In this document: positions 35,282-44,341 of the stretch, piece after piece
Layout: each line of letters begins with the position of its first letter
Position numbering within the stretch: the stretch's first letter is position 1
Assembly: GCA_964249755.1 (NCBI GenBank)
Contig: CAXUDB010000001.1
Span: forward strand, 744,001-808,000
Direction of reading: 5' to 3'
Length of the DNA stretch: 64,000 nt
Origin: Ilyomonas sp964249755
GTDB taxonomy: Bacteria > Bacteroidota > Bacteroidia > Chitinophagales > Chitinophagaceae
Notes under the pieces: model-generated
What the model saw: the letters and a program-made list of their open reading frames with translations, nothing else
The model's database searches: none
Told to the model about the DNA's origin: nothing
Position numbers and translations under genes: made by a program

Positions 35282-38200
35282 CTAAAACTTCACATTTAAA
35301 TTCAAACCAAAAGTTCTTGTATAAGGCACTTCTGCCTGTTCAATACCCTGGGCTGTGTTGGAATAATTAGATTCAGGATCAATGTTAGGTGTGTGCTTCA
35401 ACAGTGTGATTACATTACGCATCACGAAGCTGAGCGTGATGCCCTGAATTTTATTGTTGAACGCTTTGGCAGGCAGTGAATAGCCAAAAATAATTTGCCT
35501 TAGCTTGATAAAATCAGCATTGTAAACAAAGATGGCCGGATGGGTATTGCTGATGAGGTTGTAGTAATCCTGCGGATACAACTGGTTGGCACCATACCGC
35601 AAATCTCTTCCTGGTAACGTAGCTTTTGACAAGCCAAACTGGTAAGCATAATAGTTTGTTCCTGAGAAAATTTTACCGCCAAATTTTCCATCTATCAGAA
35701 ACGAAAAATTGAAACGTCCGAACCGGAACTCACTCGTAATGCCGGCTGTCCAGGGATGAATGCCCGAGCCTAAATTAATGTAATCTGTTCCTGCCTGCGG
35801 CGCGCCGGTCAGCGAATCAAGCACAAGGTTGCCTTTGTCATCCCGCACCGGGTCGGCAACAAAGATTTGATAAGCTGATTTGCCCAACGCCTGCGATACG
35901 TATGCCACGCCCACCCCTTCATCTTCACCGGCACGCGAATAGCCCAATGGATAGTTGGTAGAGCCGGAAGAAAGCGATAATACCTTGTTCTGATTGTATG
36001 TTATGTTTACAGTTTCAGTCCAGCTGAAACGCTTTGTTTTTATGGCTGTACCTGAAGTTAAAAACTCAACGCCTCTGTTGCGGATTGTGCCTGAATTGAG
36101 CAGTACCGCATTGTAGCCGGATGTGCCTGATGTAACGGCGGGTATCACTTCGCGGCTTTCTTTTTTGTTGTAATACGCTACATCAAAATGAAGCCTGCCT
36201 TTATACATATTAATCTCGGTTCCTACTTCAAATTCTGTAGAAGAAGAAGGACGCAATTTATCGCTGGGTACAGTGTTGCCGTTGGCGATACCTCCGATTG
36301 GGAAACCATTTAAATTACCAATGTTATTATATCGCAATAAGGTCTGGTAAGGCGCATCTGCTTCGCCGCCCACCGTTGCATAACCGACTCTCAATTTACC
36401 CAGTTCCATATTTTTGATGTGAAGTAATTCTGAGAAAACAAATGAGCCGCTAACCGATGGATAGAGATAATTTGTTTTGCCCGGCGCTAAGGTTGAATAC
36501 CAGTCATTGCGGCCCGTTCCCGTCAGGTACAAAAAGTTTTTATAAGACAAATCCATTGTTGCATAAATAGACTTATTGACCACAACAGGATTCGATTCGT
36601 ACTCGGTAGGAGAAGCCAGATTACCAATCGTGTACAGGTAAGGGGTTTCGAATGTATTGCCCGATGCATCAATCTGGTCGGTTACTGCTTTTCTTGAATT
36701 GACGCCCGCTAAAGCTGCGATATTGAAATCTTTTGTTACTTTAAATTCTTTACCGATGATGGCATCAATATTTACTTCCGTTGCTTTTACATTTTCTTCC
36801 AGCATGGCGCCGTCCGACTGATATGCTGTACCATTCGGTGTTACGATGGTGTTCCTGTCTGCAAAATAATCTTCACCCGCGCGTAGCTGAATGTACAAAC
36901 CATTATCAAAAGTGTACTTCGCATCAGCCGAACCAATGAAGCGGTTACGTCGCGAATTATTGATAAACTTATTCGCTGCGAAATAAGGATTGGTTGTATA
37001 GGCATCATCCAGAAACTGATTCTCCGAACCATCTTCTTTATAACCCGGCGCCAGGTCTTTAATATTGACATTCGGTGATAAAAACAAGGTTGCAAAGTTT
37101 ACACTGCCCGGCGCATCTGATACGCTGGGACGGTTATGCGTAAACGCATTGTAATACTGCGCTTTCAACTGAACACTTAAATGCTTATCTAAGTTATAAT
37201 TGGACGATAAGGAAAACGATTGCTGGTCGTAGCTGGCATTGGGTATAATACTGTTGTTAGCCAGATCGCTGGCAGAAAAACGAAGGCTGCCATCTTCTCC
37301 TAAATTCTTGCTGAAGGAAAGCGTATTGGTAGCCGCTCCACCGTTCTCATAAAACCGCCCGATGTTTCCTTTCTGTGCTGAATAAGGTCGTTGCACACCA
37401 TCAAACTGGTACACCATCGAACCATCCAGTTTGGCGCCCCAGCTTAATAAGCCGGTTTCAAAAGCCTCGCTGCCATTGGTTGGTTTATTGCCAATGCTGC
37501 CTTGCCCGTACTCATACTGCCAGTCCGTATTGTCAATTACGTTTTCAACTACATAGTTCGAGTTGATTTCGACCCCAACGCCTTTTGCATTTCTGCCCGA
37601 CTTTGTAGTAATTAATATTACGCCTTTGCTGCCGCGATAGCCATACAAAGCCGTTGCTGCCGCGCCTTTCAGGATAGACACCTTTTCAATGTCATCGGGA
37701 TTGATGTTGATGGTTCCATCACCGCCGTCTGCGCCACCATAACCGCCGCCAACATCCGTTTGGCGATAGGTATTGTTTTGCATCGGGATGCCATCAATTA
37801 CATACAGCGGCTGGTTCGCTCCCGTTATATCTGAGATACCTCGTATCACTACATTGGCAGAACCACCGGGCCCCGTAGCTACATTGCTAACATTCACGCC
37901 TGCTACTTTTCCTTCCAGACCATTTACAAAGTTGGTTTCGCGCGCTTCAGTGAGAGACGAGCCGGCTACTTCTGTAACAGAATAACCCAAGGCTCTGCGT
38001 TCTCTGCGGATGCCTAACGCTGTAACCACAACGCTGTCTAATTGCTGTTGCTGGGCAGATAAGGTAACATCTACCGTGAGCTGTGTGCCGGCTTCTACTT
38101 CTTTGGCAATGTAGCCGACGTAAGAAAATACCAGTGTTGCGCCGTCTTTCGCGGCAATGGCATACTCGCCATTATCGCCCGATATGGCGCGCACTTTTGT

Positions 38201-38359
38201 TCCTTTTACCGAAACCGAAACATTCAATAGCGCTTCGCCTGAAGCTGCGTCCGTGATTCGTCCTTTGATAATATGAGCCTGCTGTCCAAAGCTTTGTTGT
38301 GCAATGAACAAAAGCGATAGCCATAGCAGATGTTTCACTGTTGATGTGATGATGTGCAT
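35282..38359 (-). CDS. SusC/RagA-family TonB-linked outer-membrane transporter (pair 2)
   Basis: 1025 residues. Signal peptide ~1-25 (..AQQSFGQ), regulatory-like beta domain ~28-110, plug with DSVVVTALGIRRERRALGYS and NVVIRGISDITGANQPLYVIDG, then the barrel ending FGLNLNVKF. First gene of the second import pair and of the whole minus-strand series that runs into the phosphonate genes. 98 residues shorter than pair 1 SusC, mostly within barrel loops, suggesting a different ligand. Confidence 0.95.
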   Translation of the reverse strand: MHIITSTVKHLLWLSLLFIAQQSFGQQAHIIKGRITDAASGEALLNVSVSVKGTKVRAISGDNGEYAIAAKDGATLVFSYVGYIAKEVEAGTQLTVDVTLSAQQQQLDSVVVTALGIRRERRALGYSVTEVAGSSLTEARETNFVNGLEGKVAGVNVSNVATGPGGSANVVIRGISDITGANQPLYVIDGIPMQNNTYRQTDVGGGYGGADGGDGTININPDDIEKVSILKGAAATALYGYRGSKGVILITTKSGRNAKGVGVEINSNYVVENVIDNTDWQYEYGQGSIGNKPTNGSEAFETGLLSWGAKLDGSMVYQFDGVQRPYSAQKGNIGRFYENGGAATNTLSFSKNLGEDGSLRFSASDLANNSIIPNASYDQQSFSLSSNYNLDKHLSVQLKAQYYNAFTHNRPSVSDAPGSVNFATLFLSPNVNIKDLAPGYKEDGSENQFLDDAYTTNPYFAANKFINNSRRNRFIGSADAKYTFDNGLYIQLRAGEDYFADRNTIVTPNGTAYQSDGAMLEENVKATEVNIDAIIGKEFKVTKDFNIAALAGVNSRKAVTDQIDASGNTFETPYLYTIGNLASPTEYESNPVVVNKSIYATMDLSYKNFLYLTGTGRNDWYSTLAPGKTNYLYPSVSGSFVFSELLHIKNMELGKLRVGYATVGGEADAPYQTLLRYNNIGNLNGFPIGGIANGNTVPSDKLRPSSSTEFEVGTEINMYKGRLHFDVAYYNKKESREVIPAVTSGTSGYNAVLLNSGTIRNRGVEFLTSGTAIKTKRFSWTETVNITYNQNKVLSLSSGSTNYPLGYSRAGEDEGVGVAYVSQALGKSAYQIFVADPVRDDKGNLVLDSLTGAPQAGTDYINLGSGIHPWTAGITSEFRFGRFNFSFLIDGKFGGKIFSGTNYYAYQFGLSKATLPGRDLRYGANQLYPQDYYNLISNTHPAIFVYNADFIKLRQIIFGYSLPAKAFNNKIQGITLSFVMRNVITLLKHTPNIDPESNYSNTAQGIEQAEVPYTRTFGLNLNVKF

Positions 38360-38655
38360 AATACAATTTTTGAAGTAAGCAGAATGGTGTTTTACAACGC
38401 GCAGCAGGAGGAAATGAGGTGTAATGTTTTATGTCATAATCAGTACTGTTAATCCGGTGATTGAATAAATAAATTTATTAAAAATTAAGACAAGATAGAC
38501 AGAGTATCAAAAAAGAAGATTGATGGGTTAAAATAGATGTGGTAAAGCAGGTATTGGTTTAATTGGTAATCATCTTTCTAACCCAGTGTAGTTTATTCCT
38601 TCGGCAACCAGTTTAAACTTTTTAACCTGTGTTGGTATTTTTCATCAAAACAAAA
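38360..38655. other. Intergenic region upstream of SusC pair 2
   Basis: About 300 bp, AT-rich, no coding frame. It must contain the minus-strand promoter of SusC2; no clean TTG-N19-TAnnTTTG was found. The tRNA-Phe terminator bounds it on the high side. Confidence 0.3.
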
Positions 38656-38680
38656 AAGCCTCCCGAAATTCGAGAGGCTT
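38656..38680 (-). terminator. Terminator of tRNA-Phe
   Basis: AAGCCTCCCG (38656-38665) pairs with CGAGAGGCTT (38671-38680) with one G-U wobble when read as minus-strand RNA, followed by six U. It starts 3 bp after the tRNA 3' end. Confidence 0.8.
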
Positions 38681-38682
38681 TG

Positions 38683-38755
38683 TGGTGTGGGCCGGGATCG
38701 AACCGGCGACACAAGGATTTTCAGTCCTTTGCTCTACCGACTGAGCTACCGCACC
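38683..38755 (-). tRNA. tRNA-Phe (anticodon GAA)
   Basis: 73 nt without encoded CCA. D arm GCTC-AGTCGGTA-GAGC, anticodon arm AAGGA-CTGAAAA-TCCTT (anticodon GAA), T arm GCCGG-TTCGATC-CCGGC, discriminator A. The acceptor stem GGTGCGG/CCACACC has one C.A mismatch at 5:68. A terminator follows. An inverted 25-bp copy of its anticodon/variable/T region lies 18 bp upstream of its 5' end. Confidence 0.95.
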
Positions 38756-38768
38756 AGAGTTGTTTTTG

Positions 38769-38797
38769 ACACAAGGACTGAAAATCCTTGTGTCGCC
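38769..38797 (+). repeat. Inverted partial copy of tRNA-Phe
   Basis: 25 bp (38773-38797) identical to the reverse complement of 38705-38729, i.e. anticodon stem 5' strand through the start of the T arm, but on the opposite strand. The copy also forms a hairpin by itself: GACACAAGGA (38769-38778) with TCCTTGTGTC (38785-38794). Confidence 0.85.
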
Positions 38798-38892
38798 TTT
38801 ATGAATACCGTACCATCCGTAAAGGGCTGCAAATATAAGCGGATAATTAAAAAGGCAAAATGGAAATTGCTAAAACTTCTCTTTTGTCTGCC

Positions 38893-40329
38893 TTAAAACT
38901 CGCAGTTTTTAGGGGTGCGTGCAAAAGGAATCACATCCCTGATGTTCGTCATGCCCGTTACAAATTGCACCATGCGCTCAAAGCCCAAACCAAAGCCCGC
39001 GTGCGGCACCGAGCCATAACGGCGCGTATCTAAATACCAGCTCATTTCTTCTACCGGAACGTGCATCTTTTCCATGCGGGCAACTAATTTATCTAAACGT
39101 TCCTCGCGCTGGCTGCCGCCCACAATCTCGCCGATGCCGGGCGCTAATATATCCATGGCGGCAACGGTTTTACCGTCCTCATTCAGCCGCATATAAAAAG
39201 CTTTAATGCCTTCTGGATAATCGGTAACAATCACCGGCTTTTTAAAATGTTTCTCTACTAAATAACGCTCATGTTCGCTTTGCATGTCAATGCCCCAACT
39301 TACATCGTACTTAAACTTCTTCTTTTTGTAGTGAGACGATTGCAGCAGGATGTTTATCGCTTCGGTGTAAGTAATGCGCTCAAATTTATTATCTACCACA
39401 AAGCGAAGCTTGTCCAGCAAACCCAATTCATTCCGCTCTGCCTGCGGCTTGCTCTTCTCTTCTTCAGCCAAGCGACCATCTAAGAAAGCCAAATCATCCG
39501 CATTGTTTTGCAATGCATAATTGATAAGATATTGAATGAACTCCTCAGCCAGGTTGGCGTTGTCTTCCAGATCATAAAATGCCATCTCCGGCTCTATCAT
39601 CCAGAACTCGGCAAGATGGCGCGTGGTGTTGCTGTTTTCCGCGCGAAACGTAGGACCGAAGGTGTAAATATCGCTGAATGCCATGGCGCCCAACTCGCCT
39701 TCCAACTGACCGCTTACTGTGAGGTTGGTGCTTTTGCCAAAGAAATCTTCTTTAAAATCAATCCCACCGTTTTCTGCAATCGGCGCATCATTCAAAGGCA
39801 ATGTGGTAACACGAAAAGTCTCGCCTGCGCCTTCCGCATCGGAAGCTGTAATGATAGGTGTATGCAGGTAAATAAAGCCCTTATCGTTAAAGAATTTATG
39901 AACCGCAAATGCCAGTGCATGACGCACACGAAACACGGCTCCGAAGGTATTGGTGCGAAAGCGCAGATGCGCGATTTCGCGAAGAAATTCAAGGCTGTGT
40001 TTCTTGGGTTGTAAGGGATATTTCTCGGGGTCGCTATCGCCTAATATTTCTAAGGAAGAAGCTTTGATCTCTACAGACTGTCCTTTGCCAATACTCTCTG
40101 CCACTTCGCCCTTCACTTTCAGTGAAGCGCCGGTAGTAATGCGTTTCAGCGTATCATCATCCAGCGTTCCTAAAGCCACTACTACTTGTATATTTTGGTT
40201 TGTGCTGCCATCGTTCAAAGCAATAAACTGGTTGTTGCGGAAAGTGCGCACCCAGCCCATTACAGTTACTTCTTTACCCCATTCACTTGAAGATAACAGC
40301 TCTTTTATTTTTGTCCGGTTGTTAAACAT
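38893..40329 (-). CDS. asnS: Asparaginyl-tRNA synthetase
   Basis: 478 residues from the ATG at 40329 (the frame extends 10 codons further). N-terminal OB fold with VTVMGWVRTFRNNQFIALND; class II motif 2 around GPTFRAENSNTTRHLAEFWMIEPE; motif 3 GFGLGFERMVQFVTG near the C-terminus; the Asn-specific end IPFARTPKNCEF separates it from AspRS. Charges tRNA-Asn in the cytoplasm. Complete and of normal length. The gene lies head-on to nothing; tRNA-Phe follows on the same strand. Confidence 0.97.
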   Translation of the reverse strand: MFNNRTKIKELLSSSEWGKEVTVMGWVRTFRNNQFIALNDGSTNQNIQVVVALGTLDDDTLKRITTGASLKVKGEVAESIGKGQSVEIKASSLEILGDSDPEKYPLQPKKHSLEFLREIAHLRFRTNTFGAVFRVRHALAFAVHKFFNDKGFIYLHTPIITASDAEGAGETFRVTTLPLNDAPIAENGGIDFKEDFFGKSTNLTVSGQLEGELGAMAFSDIYTFGPTFRAENSNTTRHLAEFWMIEPEMAFYDLEDNANLAEEFIQYLINYALQNNADDLAFLDGRLAEEEKSKPQAERNELGLLDKLRFVVDNKFERITYTEAINILLQSSHYKKKKFKYDVSWGIDMQSEHERYLVEKHFKKPVIVTDYPEGIKAFYMRLNEDGKTVAAMDILAPGIGEIVGGSQREERLDKLVARMEKMHVPVEEMSWYLDTRRYGSVPHAGFGLGFERMVQFVTGMTNIRDVIPFARTPKNCEF

Positions 40330-40376
40330 GTGCCTTTTTAAATTTCTGCAAATATTCAATATTCAATCTTAAATAA

Positions 40377-41129
40377 TCAATCCCTCATCCGGCGGCTTAG
40401 TTTCTGCACATATTCGTCAATGAACGTTTCCATTTCCTTTCGTTTGTATTGAATAATGAACCGTGGATGTGGCAACTGCGTAATAGCGGCGAAGAAATGA
40501 TGTTCGTTGTTGATGTCCGTAAAAAATTCAGTGTTCTTTTTACCCAAGCAAAAACATTCTTCTGTATGCAGGCCCAGGGCAATCTGTTTCTTCATCGTCT
40601 TTACAATGAAAGGTTTTGCGGCAGTGTATAAGGCTTTGTCATCATAATAATTGTAATTGATCCATTTGCCGTTTCCCTTATGAACAATGAAGCCAAGTGA
40701 ACAAACCGAGTTAATATAAAACTTTTTATAAAAAGTATCCACGCCACCCATGGCAGTTATCATCCGGTAAATAAATTCTGAGGATGGCTCGTGTGATGTA
40801 TTACCTTTTGTATCCATGCCGCATACATCGCGCAACCGCTTAAAATCGGTAAAGGGTACGCCTGTTAATCCACCGCCAAAACGGCCGGGATTGATACCGA
40901 AAATGCCCCATCGCTTATTGTCGTCTTTATAATATTTATTGTAGAAGGCATCGCTGAAAGCCAATACGGATGCGCTTTCGCGGAAAGGATTTAAAACATC
41001 AATATTGTCCGGGAGCTCCGTTTTTAATTGTAACGAACGATTGAAAGCTTTCATCCGGTCGGCAAACATGGAGTGAAGATTTTTAGAAATAAAAGTATTT
41101 ATAGAACCGCCTCCGGAGGAAGAAACCAT
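40377..41129 (-). CDS. SMUG2-like uracil-DNA glycosylase family protein
   Basis: 250 residues, soluble. WGIFGINPGRFGGGLTGVPF (~88-107) corresponds to the UDG-superfamily motif with the G-I-N-P-G water-activating loop, and LPHPRFIIQYKRK near the C-terminus corresponds to the His-containing motif (HPS in classical UDGs, here HPR). I match it to the SMUG2/DUF4918 branch common in Bacteroidota, expected to excise damaged or deaminated pyrimidines from DNA. 6 bp after the Uma2 gene, 47 bp before asnS. Confidence 0.78.
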   Translation of the reverse strand: MVSSSGGGSINTFISKNLHSMFADRMKAFNRSLQLKTELPDNIDVLNPFRESASVLAFSDAFYNKYYKDDNKRWGIFGINPGRFGGGLTGVPFTDFKRLRDVCGMDTKGNTSHEPSSEFIYRMITAMGGVDTFYKKFYINSVCSLGFIVHKGNGKWINYNYYDDKALYTAAKPFIVKTMKKQIALGLHTEECFCLGKKNTEFFTDINNEHHFFAAITQLPHPRFIIQYKRKEMETFIDEYVQKLSRRMRD

Positions 41130-41134
41130 AAAGT

Positions 41135-41737
41135 TTACGGATGTTCTAACTCAACATCTTCATAAATATCCTTCAGCGGAAGAGAGAGTTCAATGGTATT
41201 GATAAGCAGCAGATCGTTACTGTCTTTATATTCTTTCAACTCCCAAAAGCCTTTTGTATTAATGAAAAAAGCTTCTACGCCAACGGCTTCCGAATCTATC
41301 AGGATGTATTCTTGTAAAGAAGGAATATCGCGATAGAGTTTGAACTTATCACCGCGGTCGTAATTTTTTGTCGAGCGAGACAGTACTTCGATAATTACAG
41401 ACGGATTGATAACATGTAGATTGTTATCGTTTTTAGTTTCTGTTTTGCCGCATACAATTGACAAGTCAGGATAAGTGTAAAATCCACTTTTTTCAACGTA
41501 AACTGCCTGGTCGCTGTTGAAAGGCTTACAAGGCTTGTGTTTTAGATGCACTGCAATGTCTCTGAAAAGATTCCCTGCAATTGTATTGTGCGGCACCTTG
41601 GCTCCCGACATGGCAAACACTTCGCCTTTATAATACTCATGCTTTACTTCAGATTGCTCCTCCATCGCTTCGTATTCTACTTCGGTCATGAATTTCTTCT
41701 GATAAGAAACCGTAGGCTCTTTTACTTCTGTTTCCAT
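41135..41737 (-). CDS. Uma2 family (DUF820) endonuclease-like protein
   Basis: 200 residues. PD-(D/E)XK-like core: YPDLSIVCG (acidic D), then VIIEVLSRSTKNYDRGDKF, in which E and the distal K fit the catalytic triad of the Uma2 family; HEYYKGEVFAMSGA and HNTIAGNLF precede. Members are widespread, often multicopy, and of unknown biological role (restriction-like nuclease or transposon-derived). Start at 41737; a second ATG at residue 17 is possible. Confidence 0.85.
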   Translation of the reverse strand: METEVKEPTVSYQKKFMTEVEYEAMEEQSEVKHEYYKGEVFAMSGAKVPHNTIAGNLFRDIAVHLKHKPCKPFNSDQAVYVEKSGFYTYPDLSIVCGKTETKNDNNLHVINPSVIIEVLSRSTKNYDRGDKFKLYRDIPSLQEYILIDSEAVGVEAFFINTKGFWELKEYKDSNDLLLINTIELSLPLKDIYEDVELEHP

Positions 41738-41847
41738 AAAAATAAAAGTAAGGAATTGGAAAGATAGAGGATCTAAATTTTAAGGGGAAGAAGAAAACGA
41801 GTTCTGTCTCTCTCTAAGATGAAACGCACAGTGCATAGCTCAACCCT

Positions 41848-42645
41848 CTATACTTCCTCTTCTGCGCCCTTTACATGACGCTTAATAATGCCGCGGCCGC
41901 TTTCGCGGATGAAGGTTACAATCTCATCGCGCTCATCGGTGGCAGGCAGTTCTTCTTCAATGTACTCAAGCGCCTGAGTGATGTTCATGCCTTTGTTATA
42001 GATGATGCGATACAGATCCAGGATATGGTTGATTTGCTGAATTGTAAAGCCCCTGCGCTTTAAGCCAACGCTGTTAACGCCACCATAGCTTAAGGGTGTG
42101 CGAACAGCTTTAATGTAAGGCGGTACATCTTTATTCACCAGGCTACCGCCGGCAATAAAGGAATGCTGACCAATGCGCGTAAACTGCTGAATTGCACACA
42201 CGCCTGCCACAATGCTCCAGTCGCCCATGGTTACATGGCCTGCCATCTGCGAACTGTTGCTCATGATGCAATTATCGCCCACAAAACAATCGTGCGCAAT
42301 GTGGCAATACGCCATAATCAAACAGTTATTACCCACTTTCGTTTTGCCCCGGTCTGCCGTGCCGCGATGTACTGTTACAAATTCGCGAATAGTGGTGTTG
42401 TCGCCAATTTCAATGTATGTTTTTTCGCCGGCAAATTTTAAATCCTGCGGAATGGCAGCCAGTACCGCACCGGGAAAGATGCGGCAGTTCTTTCCAATAC
42501 GCGCCCCTTCCATAATGGTAACATTGCTGCCGATCCAAGTGCCCTCGCCGATTTCCACATCTTCATGGATTACAGTAAACGGGTCAATTTTTACATTGCG
42601 GGCCAGTTTGGCGTTGGGATGGATATACGTGTGCGGATGGATCAT
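41848..42645 (-). CDS. lpxA: UDP-GlcNAc O-acyltransferase LpxA
   Basis: 265 residues. N-terminal IHPHTYIHPNAKLARNVKIDPFTVI opens a hexapeptide-repeat left-handed beta helix; HRGTADRGKTKVG and the catalytic His in AYCHIAHDC (~125) are LpxA-specific; C-terminal helical domain with GLKRRGF..QQI. First step of lipid A synthesis. It follows lpxC/fabZ by 60 bp, the normal Bacteroidota order. Confidence 0.97.
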   Translation of the reverse strand: MIHPHTYIHPNAKLARNVKIDPFTVIHEDVEIGEGTWIGSNVTIMEGARIGKNCRIFPGAVLAAIPQDLKFAGEKTYIEIGDNTTIREFVTVHRGTADRGKTKVGNNCLIMAYCHIAHDCFVGDNCIMSNSSQMAGHVTMGDWSIVAGVCAIQQFTRIGQHSFIAGGSLVNKDVPPYIKAVRTPLSYGGVNSVGLKRRGFTIQQINHILDLYRIIYNKGMNITQALEYIEEELPATDERDEIVTFIRESGRGIIKRHVKGAEEEV

Positions 42646-42705
42646 GTATGAAAAATAAAAGGCGACGAAACGCGCAAAAATAGACGGAAACGGCGAATAA
42701 CTTTT

Positions 42706-44115
42706 TTACGAAGGTCTTTTAACAATCTGTGCTATCAGGTCAGCTTCCGTGGCTACTTTGCCACCCACATATACGGTGCCGTGCATGTCGCACAATCCGC
42801 GGCGAATGGGCGCGTTAAATTCCATCTTCAGAATCATTGTGTCGCCGGGACGCACCATCTGTTTGAAGCGGCAGTTCTCAATCTTTACAAAGTAAGTATC
42901 ATATTTTCCTTCGGGGCTGCTATTGATAGCAAGAATGCCGCCTGTTTGCGCCAGTGCTTCCAATTGCAGAACGCCAGGCATAATAGGATTGGATGGGAAA
43001 TGCCCTTGAAAAAACCATTCATTGATGGTAATGTGCTTAATGCCCACAATACGCGAATCGGTTAGTTCTATCACTTTATCTACGAGCAAAAAAGGATAGC
43101 GGTGTGGCAGCGTTTTTTCGATGTGCTCATAGTTGAATACCGGTGGCTGCATTGGGTCATACACCGGCACATCTTTTACGTGCTTGTTCTTTTTGATGTA
43201 CTGTTTTATCTTCTTAGCAAATGCTACATTCGTGCTGTGCCCCGGGCGGTTGGCAATCACACGACCTTTGATTGGATAACCAATGAGAGCCAGGTCGCCC
43301 ACCACATCCAGCAGCTTATGACGTGCCGGTTCGTTCGGAAAACGCAACTCCAAATTATTTAAATATCCTTCACTTTTTACTTCCATTTTTTCCCTGCCAA
43401 ACGCCTTTGCCAAACGGCTCATCGCTTCAGGCGTTACAGGACGATCAACTACTACAATTGCATTATTGATATCGCCGCCTTTGATTAAATCATTCGCCAG
43501 CAGCATCTCTAACTCGTGCAGGAAAGAAAAGGTTCGGCAAGGTGCAATCTCTGTTTTAAACTCGCTCATTGTTTTCAACTGCGCATACTGCGTTCCCAGC
43601 ACCGGGCTGTTGAAGTCAATCAGTGTAGTAATCTGATATTCCATCGCGGGCATCAGCACCATTTCCACGCGCTTGTGTTCATCGTAGTGGTTGATGTTTT
43701 CATCAATACTATACCATATTTTGGTAGCTTCCTGTTCTAAGATGCCGGCTTCTTCTATCAGCTCGACAAAAGGCTGGCTGCTGCCATCTATGATGGGCAC
43801 TTCGGGCGCATTCAGTTCTATCAATATATTATCAACCCCCATCCCTACAAGTGCTGCCAGCAGATGTTCAACCGTACTTACCCTTGCATCGCCTACCTGT
43901 AGCGTGGTGCCACGGCTGGTATCAGTTACCAGGTCGCAATCGGCTTTAATCACAGGCTGGTTGGGAAGATCAATCCGTTTAAACTGAATGCCGAACCCGG
44001 GGCTGGCTGGGCAAAGTGTCATGTCCACCAAAATGCCGGTGTGCAGTCCTTTTCCGCTGATGCTGATGCTGTTTTCGAGTGTATGCTGCCTGTCGGGATT
44101 GAAGCCTGTGCTCAT
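42706..44115 (-). CDS. lpxC/fabZ: Bifunctional LpxC deacetylase / FabZ dehydratase
   Basis: 469 residues, a fusion typical of Bacteroidota. LpxC part ~1-305: zinc ligands H in TVEHLLAAL (~84) and HKLLDVVGD (~240, H and D). FabZ part ~320-469: LPHRYPFLLVDK with catalytic His and GHFPSNPIMPGVLQLEALAQ with catalytic Glu. Catalyses the committed step of lipid A synthesis and 3-hydroxyacyl-ACP dehydration in fatty-acid elongation. Next gene on the strand is lpxA. Confidence 0.97.
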   Translation of the reverse strand: MSTGFNPDRQHTLENSISISGKGLHTGILVDMTLCPASPGFGIQFKRIDLPNQPVIKADCDLVTDTSRGTTLQVGDARVSTVEHLLAALVGMGVDNILIELNAPEVPIIDGSSQPFVELIEEAGILEQEATKIWYSIDENINHYDEHKRVEMVLMPAMEYQITTLIDFNSPVLGTQYAQLKTMSEFKTEIAPCRTFSFLHELEMLLANDLIKGGDINNAIVVVDRPVTPEAMSRLAKAFGREKMEVKSEGYLNNLELRFPNEPARHKLLDVVGDLALIGYPIKGRVIANRPGHSTNVAFAKKIKQYIKKNKHVKDVPVYDPMQPPVFNYEHIEKTLPHRYPFLLVDKVIELTDSRIVGIKHITINEWFFQGHFPSNPIMPGVLQLEALAQTGGILAINSSPEGKYDTYFVKIENCRFKQMVRPGDTMILKMEFNAPIRRGLCDMHGTVYVGGKVATEADLIAQIVKRPS

Positions 44116-44341
44116 GTGTTGGTGTGGTTTGCCGAACTTATACGGTTGTTATTTTGCCGTGAATGGTAAGATTCGTAATCAGTAAAAATGGCAGCAAATG
44201 TAAGGCTTTGCTTTATTTGAAGCTGTTTGGATGAAGATGGCTCAGCTGTTGAAGCAATGAGAAGTTTTTTATCCTGCCATTTACCTGTTGCCTGCCTTAT
44301 TTTTTTTACAATTCAACCAGTTGCTCTTTTCGTTGGCGAAA

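Noticed and set aside
38769..38797. Integration (att) site of a mobile element
   Set aside because: The copied part is the tRNA middle, inverted, and no integrase is nearby.
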